Source: Rhodospirillales bacterium
GTDB lineage: Bacteria > Pseudomonadota > Alphaproteobacteria > Rhodospirillales > Casp-alpha2
Assembly: GCA_017644185.1 (NCBI GenBank)
Contig: JAEPMA010000002.1
Span: forward strand, 124,001-188,000
DNA length: 64,000 bases
Reading direction: 5' to 3'
Position 1 is the first letter of the stretch. Each line of letters begins with the position of its first letter. The position numbers and the translations under genes were made by a program. The notes under the pieces are model-generated. The model was given only the letters and a program-made list of their open reading frames with translations, was not told the DNA's origin and did no database searches. Of the stretch, positions 52,876 to 62,132 are shown piece after piece.

Positions 52876-55035
52876 ATGACACTCTTTGGTGCACTTACTT
52901 CCGGGGTTTCCGGCCTGACCGCACAGTCCAGCGCGATCGGGGCGATCTCGGACAACATCACGAACGTCAACACCATCGGCTACAAGGGCACGCAGGTCGA
53001 CTTCCAGACCCTTGTCACGGTGCAGACGTCTTCGACCTTCTACTCAGCGGGCGGCGTGCAGTCGCGTCCGCGTCAGGACACAGGGGTTCAGGGCCTTCTG
53101 CAGTCGTCGACGTCACAAACCGACATCGCGATCTCGGGCAGCGGCTTCTTCGTCGTCAACGAAGCAAGCCAGCCGACGCTTTCAAATGAGTTCCTCTTCA
53201 CCCGTGCAGGGTCGTTCTATCAGGATGACGAGGGTTATCTACGGAACACGTCGGGGTACTACCTTCAGGCTTGGCCGACGACCGCCGACGGCACCGTCAC
53301 CACCAACAACACGTCGCTGACGATCCCAAACCAGAACGTCATCTCGACCGACTTCCTGGCGACTGTGAACCTCAACCGGGTCGGTGGCACGGCGACGGCA
53401 ACCAGCGAGATCGGCATCGGCGCCAACCTGCCGTCCACCGCGTCGCAGGGTGATACGCACAAGACCGACGTGCAGTTCTTTGACACGCTCGGCAACGCCA
53501 ACACCACCAGCTTCCTTTACACCCGCGGCAACCGCGACAACGAATGGGACGTCGAAGTCACGCCCCCTTCAGGTGTCAATGTCGTCACGCTCTTTTCCGA
53601 CACCGCCGGCGCCACTGTCTACGAAAGCCGTGGCCAGCTCGAATTCACGGGCGTGCCCGCAGATGGCGCGACGGTCGTCATCGATGGGGTGACCTACGAG
53701 TTCGACAGCAATGCCTCGGTCGTCGAAACGGCAACGCTGAAGCCGGTCACCATCTCCACTTCGGCAACGGTCGCGCAGGCCGTGGCGGCGTTGGTGAGCG
53801 CGGTGAAGGCCGACGACTCGGATTTCTCTGATCATGGCGGCTTCACCAACAACCGCATTCAGGTCAATCCGGGTCAGTCTACGGCGCTCTACTTCACCGA
53901 AGACGGGACCGGTGACATCACGGTCGACCCGACGGGCCTGCTGACGTCGGACGGCTCACGCGCCACGTTGCAGGAATCGTCCTACACAGTCGAGAAAACG
54001 GCTACGGCGAACCGTGACTATCATCAACTCACCTTCGCCGTCGGCTCAACGCTGGCCGACGACTCGACCATTCAGATCAATGGCATCCTTTACGAAATCG
54101 ACGGCGATGCCTCGGGCGCGACGGTGGCGAGTGCTATCGCCGTAACGGCGACAACCGGCGCGGCGCTGACGGCGGCGCAATTGAACACCTTCCTGACCAA
54201 CCTGGAATCGGCAATCGAAACCAACGACGCGGCGTTCGCGTCGGGTGCCGCAAGTGTGCGTGTCCGCAACGTCAGTGACACCACCGCGGGCGGTCCCAGC
54301 GGCAACGCCGATACGCTGGTCCTCTCGACACTTTCGAGCGGATCGTTCGGCGTCTTGTTCGATGATGGCTCGACGAGCGTCGCCTTCACCGGCACGCCGA
54401 CGGAACCTGACGGCACCGCGACATATGTCAACGGCACGGCACACCAGGTCGACAAGAACCAGGCGATAACGTTCGACTCGGACGGTCTCCCATCCGGCTT
54501 CGCGGTCTCCGAAATGGAAATCATCGGCTTCGCCAACGGCGCCGCCAATATGGACGATGACGCGTCGAACTCAACGCGACTGACACTCGACTTTGGACGG
54601 GTCGGCGAAGCCAACGGCTTCACCCAGTTCGGCGCTGAATTCACGCCGGGCTTCATCACTCAGAACGGTTCGCAGTTCGGCACGTTGGCCGGCGTCACGA
54701 TCGACGAGGACGGCCTGATGACGGCGCTTTTCGACAACGGCGAAACGCGCCCGATCTACAAGATCCCGATCGCCACGTTCGTCAACGTCAACGGCCTCAA
54801 TGCGCGGACCGGTAACGTCTGGAACCAGACCCAGGCGTCGGGCGACAACACGCTCCGCGAAGCCAACAACGGTGTTGCCGGATCTGTCACACAGGCGGCC
54901 CTGGAATCCTCCACCGTCGATATTGGGGAAGAATTCACCAAGATGATCGTGGTGCAGCGAGCTTACTCCGCATCGACCCGGATCATCTCGACCGCCGACG
55001 AAATGCTCGAAGAACTGGTGCGGATCAAACGATAA
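52876..55035 (+). CDS. flgE: Flagellar hook protein FlgE (second, long copy)
   Basis: A 719-residue hook subunit. The N-terminus MTLFGALTSGVSGLTAQSSA with ISDNITNVNTIGYKGTQVDF and the C-terminus VDIGEEFTKMIVVQRAYSAS, then TADEMLEELVRIKR, are standard. Central expansion (about residues 255-520) contains two related modules with D-G-x-x-Y-E-F/I cores (TVVIDGVTYEFDSNASV; TIQINGILYEIDGDASG). Position after fliK-flgD suggests this is the main hook protein. It is much longer than enterobacterial FlgE (about 400 residues). Confidence 0.95.
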   Translation: MTLFGALTSGVSGLTAQSSAIGAISDNITNVNTIGYKGTQVDFQTLVTVQTSSTFYSAGGVQSRPRQDTGVQGLLQSSTSQTDIAISGSGFFVVNEASQPTLSNEFLFTRAGSFYQDDEGYLRNTSGYYLQAWPTTADGTVTTNNTSLTIPNQNVISTDFLATVNLNRVGGTATATSEIGIGANLPSTASQGDTHKTDVQFFDTLGNANTTSFLYTRGNRDNEWDVEVTPPSGVNVVTLFSDTAGATVYESRGQLEFTGVPADGATVVIDGVTYEFDSNASVVETATLKPVTISTSATVAQAVAALVSAVKADDSDFSDHGGFTNNRIQVNPGQSTALYFTEDGTGDITVDPTGLLTSDGSRATLQESSYTVEKTATANRDYHQLTFAVGSTLADDSTIQINGILYEIDGDASGATVASAIAVTATTGAALTAAQLNTFLTNLESAIETNDAAFASGAASVRVRNVSDTTAGGPSGNADTLVLSTLSSGSFGVLFDDGSTSVAFTGTPTEPDGTATYVNGTAHQVDKNQAITFDSDGLPSGFAVSEMEIIGFANGAANMDDDASNSTRLTLDFGRVGEANGFTQFGAEFTPGFITQNGSQFGTLAGVTIDEDGLMTALFDNGETRPIYKIPIATFVNVNGLNARTGNVWNQTQASGDNTLREANNGVAGSVTQAALESSTVDIGEEFTKMIVVQRAYSASTRIISTADEMLEELVRIKR

Positions 55036-55106
55036 GTTCTAGCACTTCATAACCGAACCCCAGGACCTCGGGAAACCCTTCCACAACCCACCGTCCCAAC
55101 CCAAGG

Positions 55107-55139
55107 CCCCGGCAGCGGACTGAAAATCCGCTTCCGGGG
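55107..55139 (+). terminator. Strong hairpin after flgE
   Basis: The arm at 55107-55119 pairs with that at 55127-55139 in 12 of 13 positions around the 7-base loop CTGAAAA. It sits 71 bases after the flgE stop and lacks a T run. The 199-base gap to the maf gene otherwise shows nothing recognisable. Confidence 0.45.
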
Positions 55140-55234
55140 TCGTCCCATTGTGGTCCGGCGCCTTTATCCCTTATCAGATTGCAAGCATCCGATATGTTGT
55201 GTGATCGTCACCTTGCGGGTGTTAGAAATAAGCG

Positions 55235-57232
55235 ATGCCAAATTCCCAGTCAGAGATCAGGAAGCGCAACCTCGCTTTCTTCGCAAAGGCGGCCCCGGAC
55301 GTGCATGCGCGGCTGGTTTCCCCAAACGCTCCTAACGGTTCGTCATTCTCGCCGCCTGGGCCTGGAAAGATCCCGAGCCGCCGGTTCACGATCCCGGCGC
55401 CCGACGCGGACAATCTGGACCGGTATACGTTCGATACCGTCAACGACATGCTGGCGCGCACGGTGGATGAGAATATCGCCCTCATCGACTGGCCGCGCAC
55501 GGAGCAGTCCTATTTCTTGATCCTCCTGGGTGTCCACCACCAGCAACTTATCCAACGGATGCTGGATCAGACCCGGTGTATGTCGGTGATTTTCATCGAG
55601 CCAGACCCGACAGCCTTTGCCTGGTCTATCGATCACGTCGACTGGCCCGCGCTTATCGCAGATGTGCAGGCGCGCGGCGGCACTTTCGATTTCGTGTTCG
55701 ACCCAGACCCCAAGACAATCAGCGCGACGATCTGGCGCACCATGCGCTTCGTGAACCCGGCAAGCACGGACGGGGCGACATTCACCGCGTTCGGCCATCC
55801 GGGCCTTGCACGAGAACTAATGGAGAGGCTCGGTAGCGACCTCGCGTTGAGCTACACCTCGCTCGGCTTTTTCTACGACGAATCCCTCATGATCCGGAAC
55901 ACGCATCAAAACCTCACACGGGATGATGCGCGCATTTTCCAACGCCGCCACGAGAGTGATCCGGGCTGTCCGGTGTTTGTCGTCGCCAGTGGCCCGTCGC
56001 TTGACGACAGCATCGACACGATTAAGGAACATGCTGATAGCGCCGTTATCGTGTCTTGTGGCTCCGCCCTTCGCCCGCTGCTGGTCAATGGAATCACCCC
56101 GGACTTCCAGATAGAAACGGAGAATGCCGAAGTTTCTCCGCTAACGCGTCAGATGGCGGACGAGCACGATCTTTCCAAAGTGACACTTGTCGCATCGACG
56201 ACAATCGACCCGGACGTACTGCCGTCTTTCCGTGACGTGATTTTTTATTTCCGCTCATCGCTATCACCCTACCCACTGTTCGCGCCGTCGCACGCGTCTT
56301 CGCTGTTCATGCCCGACCCAACCGTCGGCAACGCGGGACTCAGCCTCGCGCTCGAACTCGGGTTCTCGGATGTGTTTTTATTCGGGATGGATTGCGGGTC
56401 ACGTGATCCAGAGAAGCATCATAGCGGCGACGCCTTTCACTATTCCGCGGACGCGGGCGACGTCGACATCCATTATGACATGCAGGTCGAGGCCAATTTC
56501 GGCGGCCGCACATGGACCGACCACGGCTTGTTCATGTCGATTGTCAATCTCGTCGAATTATTGAAGATCTTCGGGGATGGGCGGCGAATCCGGAATTGTT
56601 CGGACGGCGCGAAGATCGAAGGCGCAACGCCGCTTAAACCGGCCGATCTCGATTTGTTTCAGGATATCGGGAGCAAACAGCGTGCTCTCCGAGAAATTAT
56701 CAACACCATGCCGGCGTTCACGAACGACCCCAAAAACGAAGTATGGCCCGGCGCCGCCTTCACAGAAGCTGTGCGAAAGTACTGTGCGCAAGTCCGCGAA
56801 TGTCTGTCGCAAATAGAAGATTACGAAGACAAGAAATACCAGCCAAAGCTGATGGAGTTACTCCAGCCGCCGGTTGCCTATTTCGCACCTCCGCCCAAGG
56901 GCGTGCAACACGGGGTCAATATCCTGTTGCGGGGCACATTGTTTTGCATGCTGATGTTCTTTGAGAGGTATCTGGCGCGCGTTGCCTACCACGATGACCT
57001 GAAAAGGTTCGGCGACATCGGCGTTGAAGCGATACTCAGAGGGCTCGACGCCCTTGAACGGGATGCGATTGAGCGGCTCGGCAGTGCAGCGCCGAAAGCG
57101 CCGCCACCGCTGGACACGATCAAACATCCGCCAGGCACACAACTTACGTCCCCCCCGGCACCGACACGCAACGGGCCGTGCCCGTGCGGATCTGGAAATA
57201 AGTTCAAACATTGCCATGGCAAGGTCGCATGA
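55235..57232 (+). CDS. maf: Maf flagellin glycosyltransferase with C-terminal SEC-C zinc motif
   Basis: A 665-residue Maf protein. The MptE-like core (from about residue 247) reads FVVASGPSLDDSIDTIKEHA, VSCGSALRPLLVNGITPDFQ and IETENAE, paralogous to the protein at 18631. The last 20 residues, NGPCPCGSGNKFKHCHG, are a SEC-C motif (C-x-C-x8-C-H) as found at the end of SecA, where it binds zinc and SecB. That tail is absent from the first Maf. It may dock the enzyme to a chaperone or export component. The next gene overlaps its stop by 4 bases. Confidence 0.9.
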   Translation: MPNSQSEIRKRNLAFFAKAAPDVHARLVSPNAPNGSSFSPPGPGKIPSRRFTIPAPDADNLDRYTFDTVNDMLARTVDENIALIDWPRTEQSYFLILLGVHHQQLIQRMLDQTRCMSVIFIEPDPTAFAWSIDHVDWPALIADVQARGGTFDFVFDPDPKTISATIWRTMRFVNPASTDGATFTAFGHPGLARELMERLGSDLALSYTSLGFFYDESLMIRNTHQNLTRDDARIFQRRHESDPGCPVFVVASGPSLDDSIDTIKEHADSAVIVSCGSALRPLLVNGITPDFQIETENAEVSPLTRQMADEHDLSKVTLVASTTIDPDVLPSFRDVIFYFRSSLSPYPLFAPSHASSLFMPDPTVGNAGLSLALELGFSDVFLFGMDCGSRDPEKHHSGDAFHYSADAGDVDIHYDMQVEANFGGRTWTDHGLFMSIVNLVELLKIFGDGRRIRNCSDGAKIEGATPLKPADLDLFQDIGSKQRALREIINTMPAFTNDPKNEVWPGAAFTEAVRKYCAQVRECLSQIEDYEDKKYQPKLMELLQPPVAYFAPPPKGVQHGVNILLRGTLFCMLMFFERYLARVAYHDDLKRFGDIGVEAILRGLDALERDAIERLGSAAPKAPPPLDTIKHPPGTQLTSPPAPTRNGPCPCGSGNKFKHCHGKVA

Positions 57233-58791
57233 CGACGGAAGACGCGCAGGCGATTCTAGCCCGCGCTGGCCGGGCTTTTTCGGAAGGCCGATACGCGGAC
57301 GCGGCAGCAGATTTTCGCGCGCTCACAGCATCACACCCGGATGTCGGTGAGCTTTACATCAATCTGGGTGCGGCGCTCCGCGGCGCTGGGGATAAACAGG
57401 GAGCACAAAAGGCCCTCCGTGAAGCAGTCAAACTTTTGCCGGAAAGCGCGGCTGCGTGGTTCAATCTCGCTAATCTGTTAAGTGCGGACAAGCGCGCTGA
57501 AGACGCGATTGCCGCGTATGAGAAAGCCGACGCACTTCAACCCGGCACGCCGGAGATTCTCAACAACTTCGGCGTCCAACTATACGAAAGCGGTCAGATC
57601 GAGGACGCCCTCGAAAAATATGACACTGCGCTCGCCGCCGATCCCCGCTTTGCCGACGCACTGACCAACCGGGGCAACGCACTTCAACGAATGTGCCGGA
57701 TGGACGATGCAGGAGTATCTATCGACGCCGCATTGTCCCTAAATCCGGAACACCCGGTATATCGCCTCAACAAATCGTCGTATCTCGCCGCCAATGGGCG
57801 CCACGCCGAAGCGCTTGAGTGGGCGAACAAGTCCATCGCCGCCGACCCCACTTATACAGAGGCCAAGCTCAAAAGAGCTTCCCTCCTGATTCAGACCGGC
57901 GAACTTGAATCTGGTTTCAGGGAATATGAAGCGCGCTGGAATATGCCCGATTGGCATTCCCTAAATGAAACGCTGCCAATGCCGGCATGGCGGGGCGAGG
58001 ACGTTGAGAACAAAACTCTCCTCGTCTGGAACGAGCAGGGTTTCGGTGACGCCCTAATCTACGCGCGCTATCTCCCGATACTCAGGGCGCGTGGCGTTCA
58101 GGTCCGGTTGATGTGCGAAAAACCACTGATGCGGCTTTTCAAACGCAGCTTTGAGGATATCGACGTCTTCCCACTCGACGCGACCCCGCCCGCCGCAGAC
58201 CTGCATTGTTCAATCATGAGCCTTCCGTTTCTGATGGGTACGTCGATGGCAACGATACCGTCCGACGTCCCTTACCTGAAGCCGGATCGAACAGACGTTA
58301 AACGCTGGCGGGACGAGACCACCGACGACCGACCCGCCGTCGGTCTGATCTGGGCGGGCAATCCGGGCCAGGCACACGACTACAGCCGGTCTTTGTCGCC
58401 GAAATCAATCATGCCTTTGATCGATCGGGACGATCTTCGGTTCTATAACCTTCTGGTCGGCCCGCGCGGCAATGAGATAGCGGACGCCCGCGTCGTCGAC
58501 GTCCGTGCGCAACTCAACGATTTTGCCCAGACGGCGGCTCTCATGCAGAACCTTGATTTGGTGATCAGCGTCGACAGCGCGCCGGCACATCTCGCGGGTG
58601 CACTCGGCCGGCCTTTATGGGTCTTGCTCGCTTTCGATCCCGACAGCCGCTATTTCCTTAAACACACCAACAGCCCCTGGTACCCGACCGCCCAATTGAT
58701 GCGTCAGCCCGCGCCTGGGGATTGGGCATCCGTGATCGAGCAAGCCACCACTGCACTCGATACGTTTGTTAGAACAAAAGCAAAGCGTTAA
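57229..58791 (+). CDS. TPR protein with GT9-like glycosyltransferase domain
   Basis: A 520-residue TPR-GT protein, fourth of its kind here. TPRs fill about residues 3-235 (AQKALREAVKLLPESAAAWF, EDALEKYDTALAADPRFADA). The transferase half has LLVWNEQGFGDALIYARYLP, GLIWAGNPGQAHDYSRSLSP and ISVDSAPAHLAGALGRPLWV. It differs from the others in having NEQGFGDA rather than AEQGLGDT. ATG 57229 overlaps the maf stop (ATGA), so Maf and this enzyme are made together, which suggests they act on the same substrate. Confidence 0.83.
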   Translation: MTTEDAQAILARAGRAFSEGRYADAAADFRALTASHPDVGELYINLGAALRGAGDKQGAQKALREAVKLLPESAAAWFNLANLLSADKRAEDAIAAYEKADALQPGTPEILNNFGVQLYESGQIEDALEKYDTALAADPRFADALTNRGNALQRMCRMDDAGVSIDAALSLNPEHPVYRLNKSSYLAANGRHAEALEWANKSIAADPTYTEAKLKRASLLIQTGELESGFREYEARWNMPDWHSLNETLPMPAWRGEDVENKTLLVWNEQGFGDALIYARYLPILRARGVQVRLMCEKPLMRLFKRSFEDIDVFPLDATPPAADLHCSIMSLPFLMGTSMATIPSDVPYLKPDRTDVKRWRDETTDDRPAVGLIWAGNPGQAHDYSRSLSPKSIMPLIDRDDLRFYNLLVGPRGNEIADARVVDVRAQLNDFAQTAALMQNLDLVISVDSAPAHLAGALGRPLWVLLAFDPDSRYFLKHTNSPWYPTAQLMRQPAPGDWASVIEQATTALDTFVRTKAKR

Positions 58792-58810
58792 CGCGTATTT
58801 ACCTTAGGGT

Positions 58811-58826
58811 TTAGGTCTTTTTTAAG
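58811..58826 (+). promoter_or_regulatory. Candidate CtrA-binding box upstream of sciP
   Basis: TTAG-GTCTTTT-TTAAG resembles the CtrA consensus TTAA-N7-TTAAC with two changes and correct spacing, 78 bases before the sciP ATG. Suggestive only. Confidence 0.35.
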
Positions 58827-58903
58827 GCCCTTCTGCTTTTCTATACATCCCAAGATTCTCAGGGACAGAAAACAACGAAGCTAATATCGGAAAGCAGAAC
58901 GCA

Positions 58904-59200
58904 ATGACCGAACTGAAACATTATCGTGAGGGAAACCGGCCGTACCGTTCGGAAGCTTTAAGTCCGAGTGGCCCGCCGATGACCATGTCCGATCTACCGC
59001 CGACGGACACCACCCGTTGGGTGCCCCGGCGCAAGGCGGATGTCGTCGCCGGTGTACGATGCGGCCTGATCACGCTCGAAGAAGCGTGCCGAATGTACCA
59101 ACTGTCGATCGACGAGTTCCGCTCATGGGAGCGGCTTCTGGAACGGCATGGGGTACGCGGTCTCCGCACTACCCGCATAAAATCATACCGCAACGCCTGA
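58904..59200 (+). CDS. sciP: CtrA inhibitor SciP (DUF1153 family)
   Basis: A 98-residue DNA-binding-type protein. The conserved block runs from MSDLPPTDTTRWVPRRKADV through VAGVRCGLITLEEACRMYQL to SIDEFRSWERLLERHGVRGL and RTTRIKSYR, the DUF1153/SciP pattern. In Caulobacter SciP blocks CtrA-dependent transcription of flagellar and other cell-cycle genes. Its place just upstream of the fliF cluster, where CtrA-like boxes are seen, fits that role. The first 25 residues are a non-conserved leader; ATG 58979 or 58985 would give a shorter form. Confidence 0.92.
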   Translation: MTELKHYREGNRPYRSEALSPSGPPMTMSDLPPTDTTRWVPRRKADVVAGVRCGLITLEEACRMYQLSIDEFRSWERLLERHGVRGLRTTRIKSYRNA

Positions 59201-59218
59201 TCTTGATCGATCACCTGG

Positions 59219-59268
59219 CTCCGGCGCCCGGCTTTTACTGATCCGGACGCCGGAGCTAGGCAATTTTT
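59219..59268 (+). terminator. Terminator-like hairpin after sciP
   Basis: CTCCGGCG (59219-59226) pairs perfectly with CGCCGGAG (59248-59255) around a 21-base loop, and a T5 run follows at 59264. The T run sits inside a second small palindrome, GGCAATTTTTGCC. Confidence 0.45.
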
Positions 59269-59276
59269 GCCGGTCA

Positions 59277-59292
59277 TTAACTTCTTATTCAC
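59277..59292 (+). promoter_or_regulatory. Candidate CtrA-binding box of the fliF operon
   Basis: TTAACTTCTTATTCAC fits TTAA-N7-TTAAC with one change, 84 bases before the fliF start, with CCCTAGCATCC downstream as a possible -10 region. In Caulobacter fliF is a CtrA-controlled class II operon. Confidence 0.5.
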
Positions 59293-59375
59293 TAAACCGC
59301 CCCTAGCATCCAATCAGGGTTAACGGTGGAAATGCGCATGCGCGCGAAACCGCCAGGGATGAAGTGGGGACGCAC

Positions 59376-61022
59376 GTGGAAACCTTTGTTCAGGCATTAA
59401 GAAATCTTGGCCCGATGCGCCTTGCCATTATGGGCGGCGTAATCCTGGGCCTTCTCGGCTTTCTCGTGTTCTTCGCGACGAAGTTATCGACGCCGAGCCT
59501 CAGCACACTTTACGGCGAACTGAGCCAGTCCGATGCCGCCGGCATCGTTCAGGAGCTTGAAAGCCGCAACATCCCCTTCGAAATCAAGCAGAACGGCACC
59601 CAGATCCTCGTCCCTCAGGATCGGGTGATGCAACTTCGACTGGAACTCGCCCAGCAGGGTCTGCCGTCGGGCGGTTCTGTCGGTTATGAGCTGTTCGACA
59701 ACACCGACAGCATCGGCTCCACCAACTTTATGCAGAACGTCAATCTCGTAAGGGCACTCGAGGGCGAACTCAGCCGGACCATCGCCTCAATCGGCACGGT
59801 TAAAAGCGCACGCGTTCACTTGGTGATGCCTAAACGTGAGCTTTTCAGCCGTGAAAAGCAGGAACCGAGCGCATCGGTGGTTCTGCAGATGCGCGGCCCC
59901 GTGCGCCTCACCAACGAGCAGGTCGCCGCAGTCCAGCACTTGGTTGCATCCGCCGTTCCGCAACTGACGCCGAACCGTATTTCCATCATCGACAACAAGG
60001 GTTCCCTGTTGTCGTCCGGGTTCGAGAGCGCCGATCCGATGACCGGTGTAACCGCCAAGCTCGACGAGCGCCGCCGCCGGATCGAAATGGAGTATGCACA
60101 CACGATCGAGGAATTGCTTGAGAAGACCGTCGGTTTCGGCCGGGTCAGGGCCGAAGTCAGCATCGACATGAACTTCGACCGTGTGTCGACACAAACCGAG
60201 GAATATAACCCGGACGGCCAGGTCGTTCGTTCGACCAACGCCGTCGAAGAAACCGCCAACGCGCGTGATACCGAGGGCGAACCCCCGATCACCGTCGGCC
60301 AGAACCTCCCCGACGCCAACCTCGGCGCCGGTGACACCGCGAGCCGTACCGAGAACACCAGCCGGACTGAAGAAACCACCAATTTCGAGATCTCCAAGAC
60401 GGTCACCAACCACATCAAAGAAGGCGGCGAAATCGAGAAACTCTCGGTTGCCGTGTTGGTGGACGAGCGGCAGGGTGTAAACGCCGATGGCGACCAAACG
60501 TCGGAAAAGCGCTCGGAAGAGGAAATGAACCTCCTTTCTACACTCGTCCGCGGCGCAATCGGCTTCGACGAGGACCGTGGCGACAAGGTCGAAATCATTC
60601 AGATGAAGTTTGCCGAGTTCGAAGCACCCGAGGAAGAACTCGAGCTGTTTTTCGGGATGGGTAAAAATGATATCCTCCGGGTCGTTGAGATTCTCGTCCT
60701 CAGCATCGTCGCGATCCTCGTGATCCTGCTGGTGGTCCGGCCGCTTCTGTCGCGTGCCTTCGAGGCTCTGCCGTCGGCTCAGGAAGCCGCCGAGCGCCTG
60801 CTTGCCGATCAAGGCAGGGCACCGGCACTTACGGGGCCGGCCGCGGGCCGGGTACCGGCGGAGACCGAGGAAGACGAAGAGCAGTTCGAGGAGCTCATCG
60901 ACATCGACCGGGTCGAAGGCCGGGTCAAAGCGTCTTCCGTCAAGAAGGTCGGCGAAATCGTCGAGAAGCACCCGGAAGAAGCACTGGCGATCCTGCGTTC
61001 CTGGATGTATCAGGAAAGCTGA
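59376..61022 (+). CDS. fliF: Flagellar MS-ring protein FliF
   Basis: A 548-residue inner-membrane ring protein, the base of the flagellum. The first transmembrane segment is at about residues 12-35 (LAIMGGVILGLLGFLVFF); the periplasmic ring-building motifs include TLYGELSQSDAAGIVQELES and SARVHLVMPKRELFSREKQE; the second segment (EILVLSIVAILVILLVVRPL) precedes the cytoplasmic tail that binds FliG. GTG 59376 is chosen, with GGGGA five bases upstream; GTG 59364 would add four residues. Order fliF-fliG-fliH-fliN is as in Caulobacter. Confidence 0.96.
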   Translation: METFVQALRNLGPMRLAIMGGVILGLLGFLVFFATKLSTPSLSTLYGELSQSDAAGIVQELESRNIPFEIKQNGTQILVPQDRVMQLRLELAQQGLPSGGSVGYELFDNTDSIGSTNFMQNVNLVRALEGELSRTIASIGTVKSARVHLVMPKRELFSREKQEPSASVVLQMRGPVRLTNEQVAAVQHLVASAVPQLTPNRISIIDNKGSLLSSGFESADPMTGVTAKLDERRRRIEMEYAHTIEELLEKTVGFGRVRAEVSIDMNFDRVSTQTEEYNPDGQVVRSTNAVEETANARDTEGEPPITVGQNLPDANLGAGDTASRTENTSRTEETTNFEISKTVTNHIKEGGEIEKLSVAVLVDERQGVNADGDQTSEKRSEEEMNLLSTLVRGAIGFDEDRGDKVEIIQMKFAEFEAPEEELELFFGMGKNDILRVVEILVLSIVAILVILLVVRPLLSRAFEALPSAQEAAERLLADQGRAPALTGPAAGRVPAETEEDEEQFEELIDIDRVEGRVKASSVKKVGEIVEKHPEEALAILRSWMYQES

Positions 61023-61049
61023 GGCGAGTACCCGGGGGGAGCATAGGAT

Positions 61050-62066
61050 ATGGCGAAGTCACTCGATTACAGGACACTTTCCGGACCTCAGAAGGCAGCT
61101 GTATTCATGCTCGCCGTCGGCCGCGAACATTCGTCGAAAATCTTCGAGCGGATGGACGACGAGGAAATCCGAGAACTGTCTCACGCCATGTCGACCCTCG
61201 GTTCGGTGAACGCCGGCGTCGTCGAGCGCTTGTTTGTCGAATTCGCCGATCAGCTCTCCACCGCCGGTGGCCTGGTCGGTTCCTACGACAGTACGGAACG
61301 CCTGCTGATGAGCTCTCTCCCGGAAGAGCGCGTCAAGCAGATCATGGAGGAAATGCGGGGTCCCGCAGGCCGGACCATGTGGGACAAGCTCGGCAACGTG
61401 AACGAAGCTGTGCTCGCCAATTACTTGAAAAACGAGTACCCGCAGACCGTCGCGGTCGTCCTTTCCAAGATCAAAACTGACCACGCCGCCCGGGTGCTGG
61501 CTTTACTGCCGGAAAACTTCTCGATGGAAGTCATCATGCGGATGCTGCGCATGGAAGCGGTGCAGAAGGAAATCCTCGATCATGTGGAGCGCACGCTCCG
61601 GACCGAGTTCATGACCAACCTGGCCCGGACCGCACGTCGCGACAGCCACGAACTGATGGCCGACATCTTCAACAACCTCGACCGCAACACAGAAAACCGC
61701 TTCATGACCGCCCTCGAGGAACGCAACCGCGAATCGGCGGAGCGCATCAAGCAGCTCATGTTCACCTTCGACGATCTGGTCCGTGTCGACGCCAGCGGCA
61801 TTCAGCTTTTGCTGCGTCAGGTCGAGAAAGACCAGCTTGCGATCGCCCTCAAGGGCTCGTCCGAAGAGGTCAAGGAACTGTTCTTCGCCAACATGTCCGA
61901 ACGCGCCGGCAAGATGATGAAGGAAGACATGGACGCCATGGGTGCGGTCAGGCTCAAGGACGTCGACGAAGCGCAGTCGGGCATCGTCCAGACCGCCAAG
62001 GCCTTGGCCGACGCGGGCGAAATCGTCATCGCCGGCTCCGACGAGGACAGCGAGCTGGTTTATTGA
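61050..62066 (+). CDS. fliG: Flagellar motor switch protein FliG
   Basis: A 338-residue rotor protein coupling FliF to the stator. It starts [20 protein letters not shown]; the middle has [20 protein letters not shown]; the C-terminal torque region is [20 protein letters not shown] with charged residues, ending [27 protein letters not shown] precedes the ATG. Length is normal. Confidence 0.97.
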   Translation: MAKSLDYRTLSGPQKAAVFMLAVGREHSSKIFERMDDEEIRELSHAMSTLGSVNAGVVERLFVEFADQLSTAGGLVGSYDSTERLLMSSLPEERVKQIMEEMRGPAGRTMWDKLGNVNEAVLANYLKNEYPQTVAVVLSKIKTDHAARVLALLPENFSMEVIMRMLRMEAVQKEILDHVERTLRTEFMTNLARTARRDSHELMADIFNNLDRNTENRFMTALEERNRESAERIKQLMFTFDDLVRVDASGIQLLLRQVEKDQLAIALKGSSEEVKELFFANMSERAGKMMKEDMDAMGAVRLKDVDEAQSGIVQTAKALADAGEIVIAGSDEDSELVY

Positions 62067-62132
62067 TGACAGTCACTTCCCGGTCCGCTGCGGCGTGGCA
62101 GTATTCACGACGTCTCGGTAAATAGGCTTTTT

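Noticed and set aside
55081-55160. A tRNA gene after flgE
   Set aside because: Only an anticodon-like stem-loop is present; no acceptor stem, D arm or TTCGA-type T loop surrounds it.
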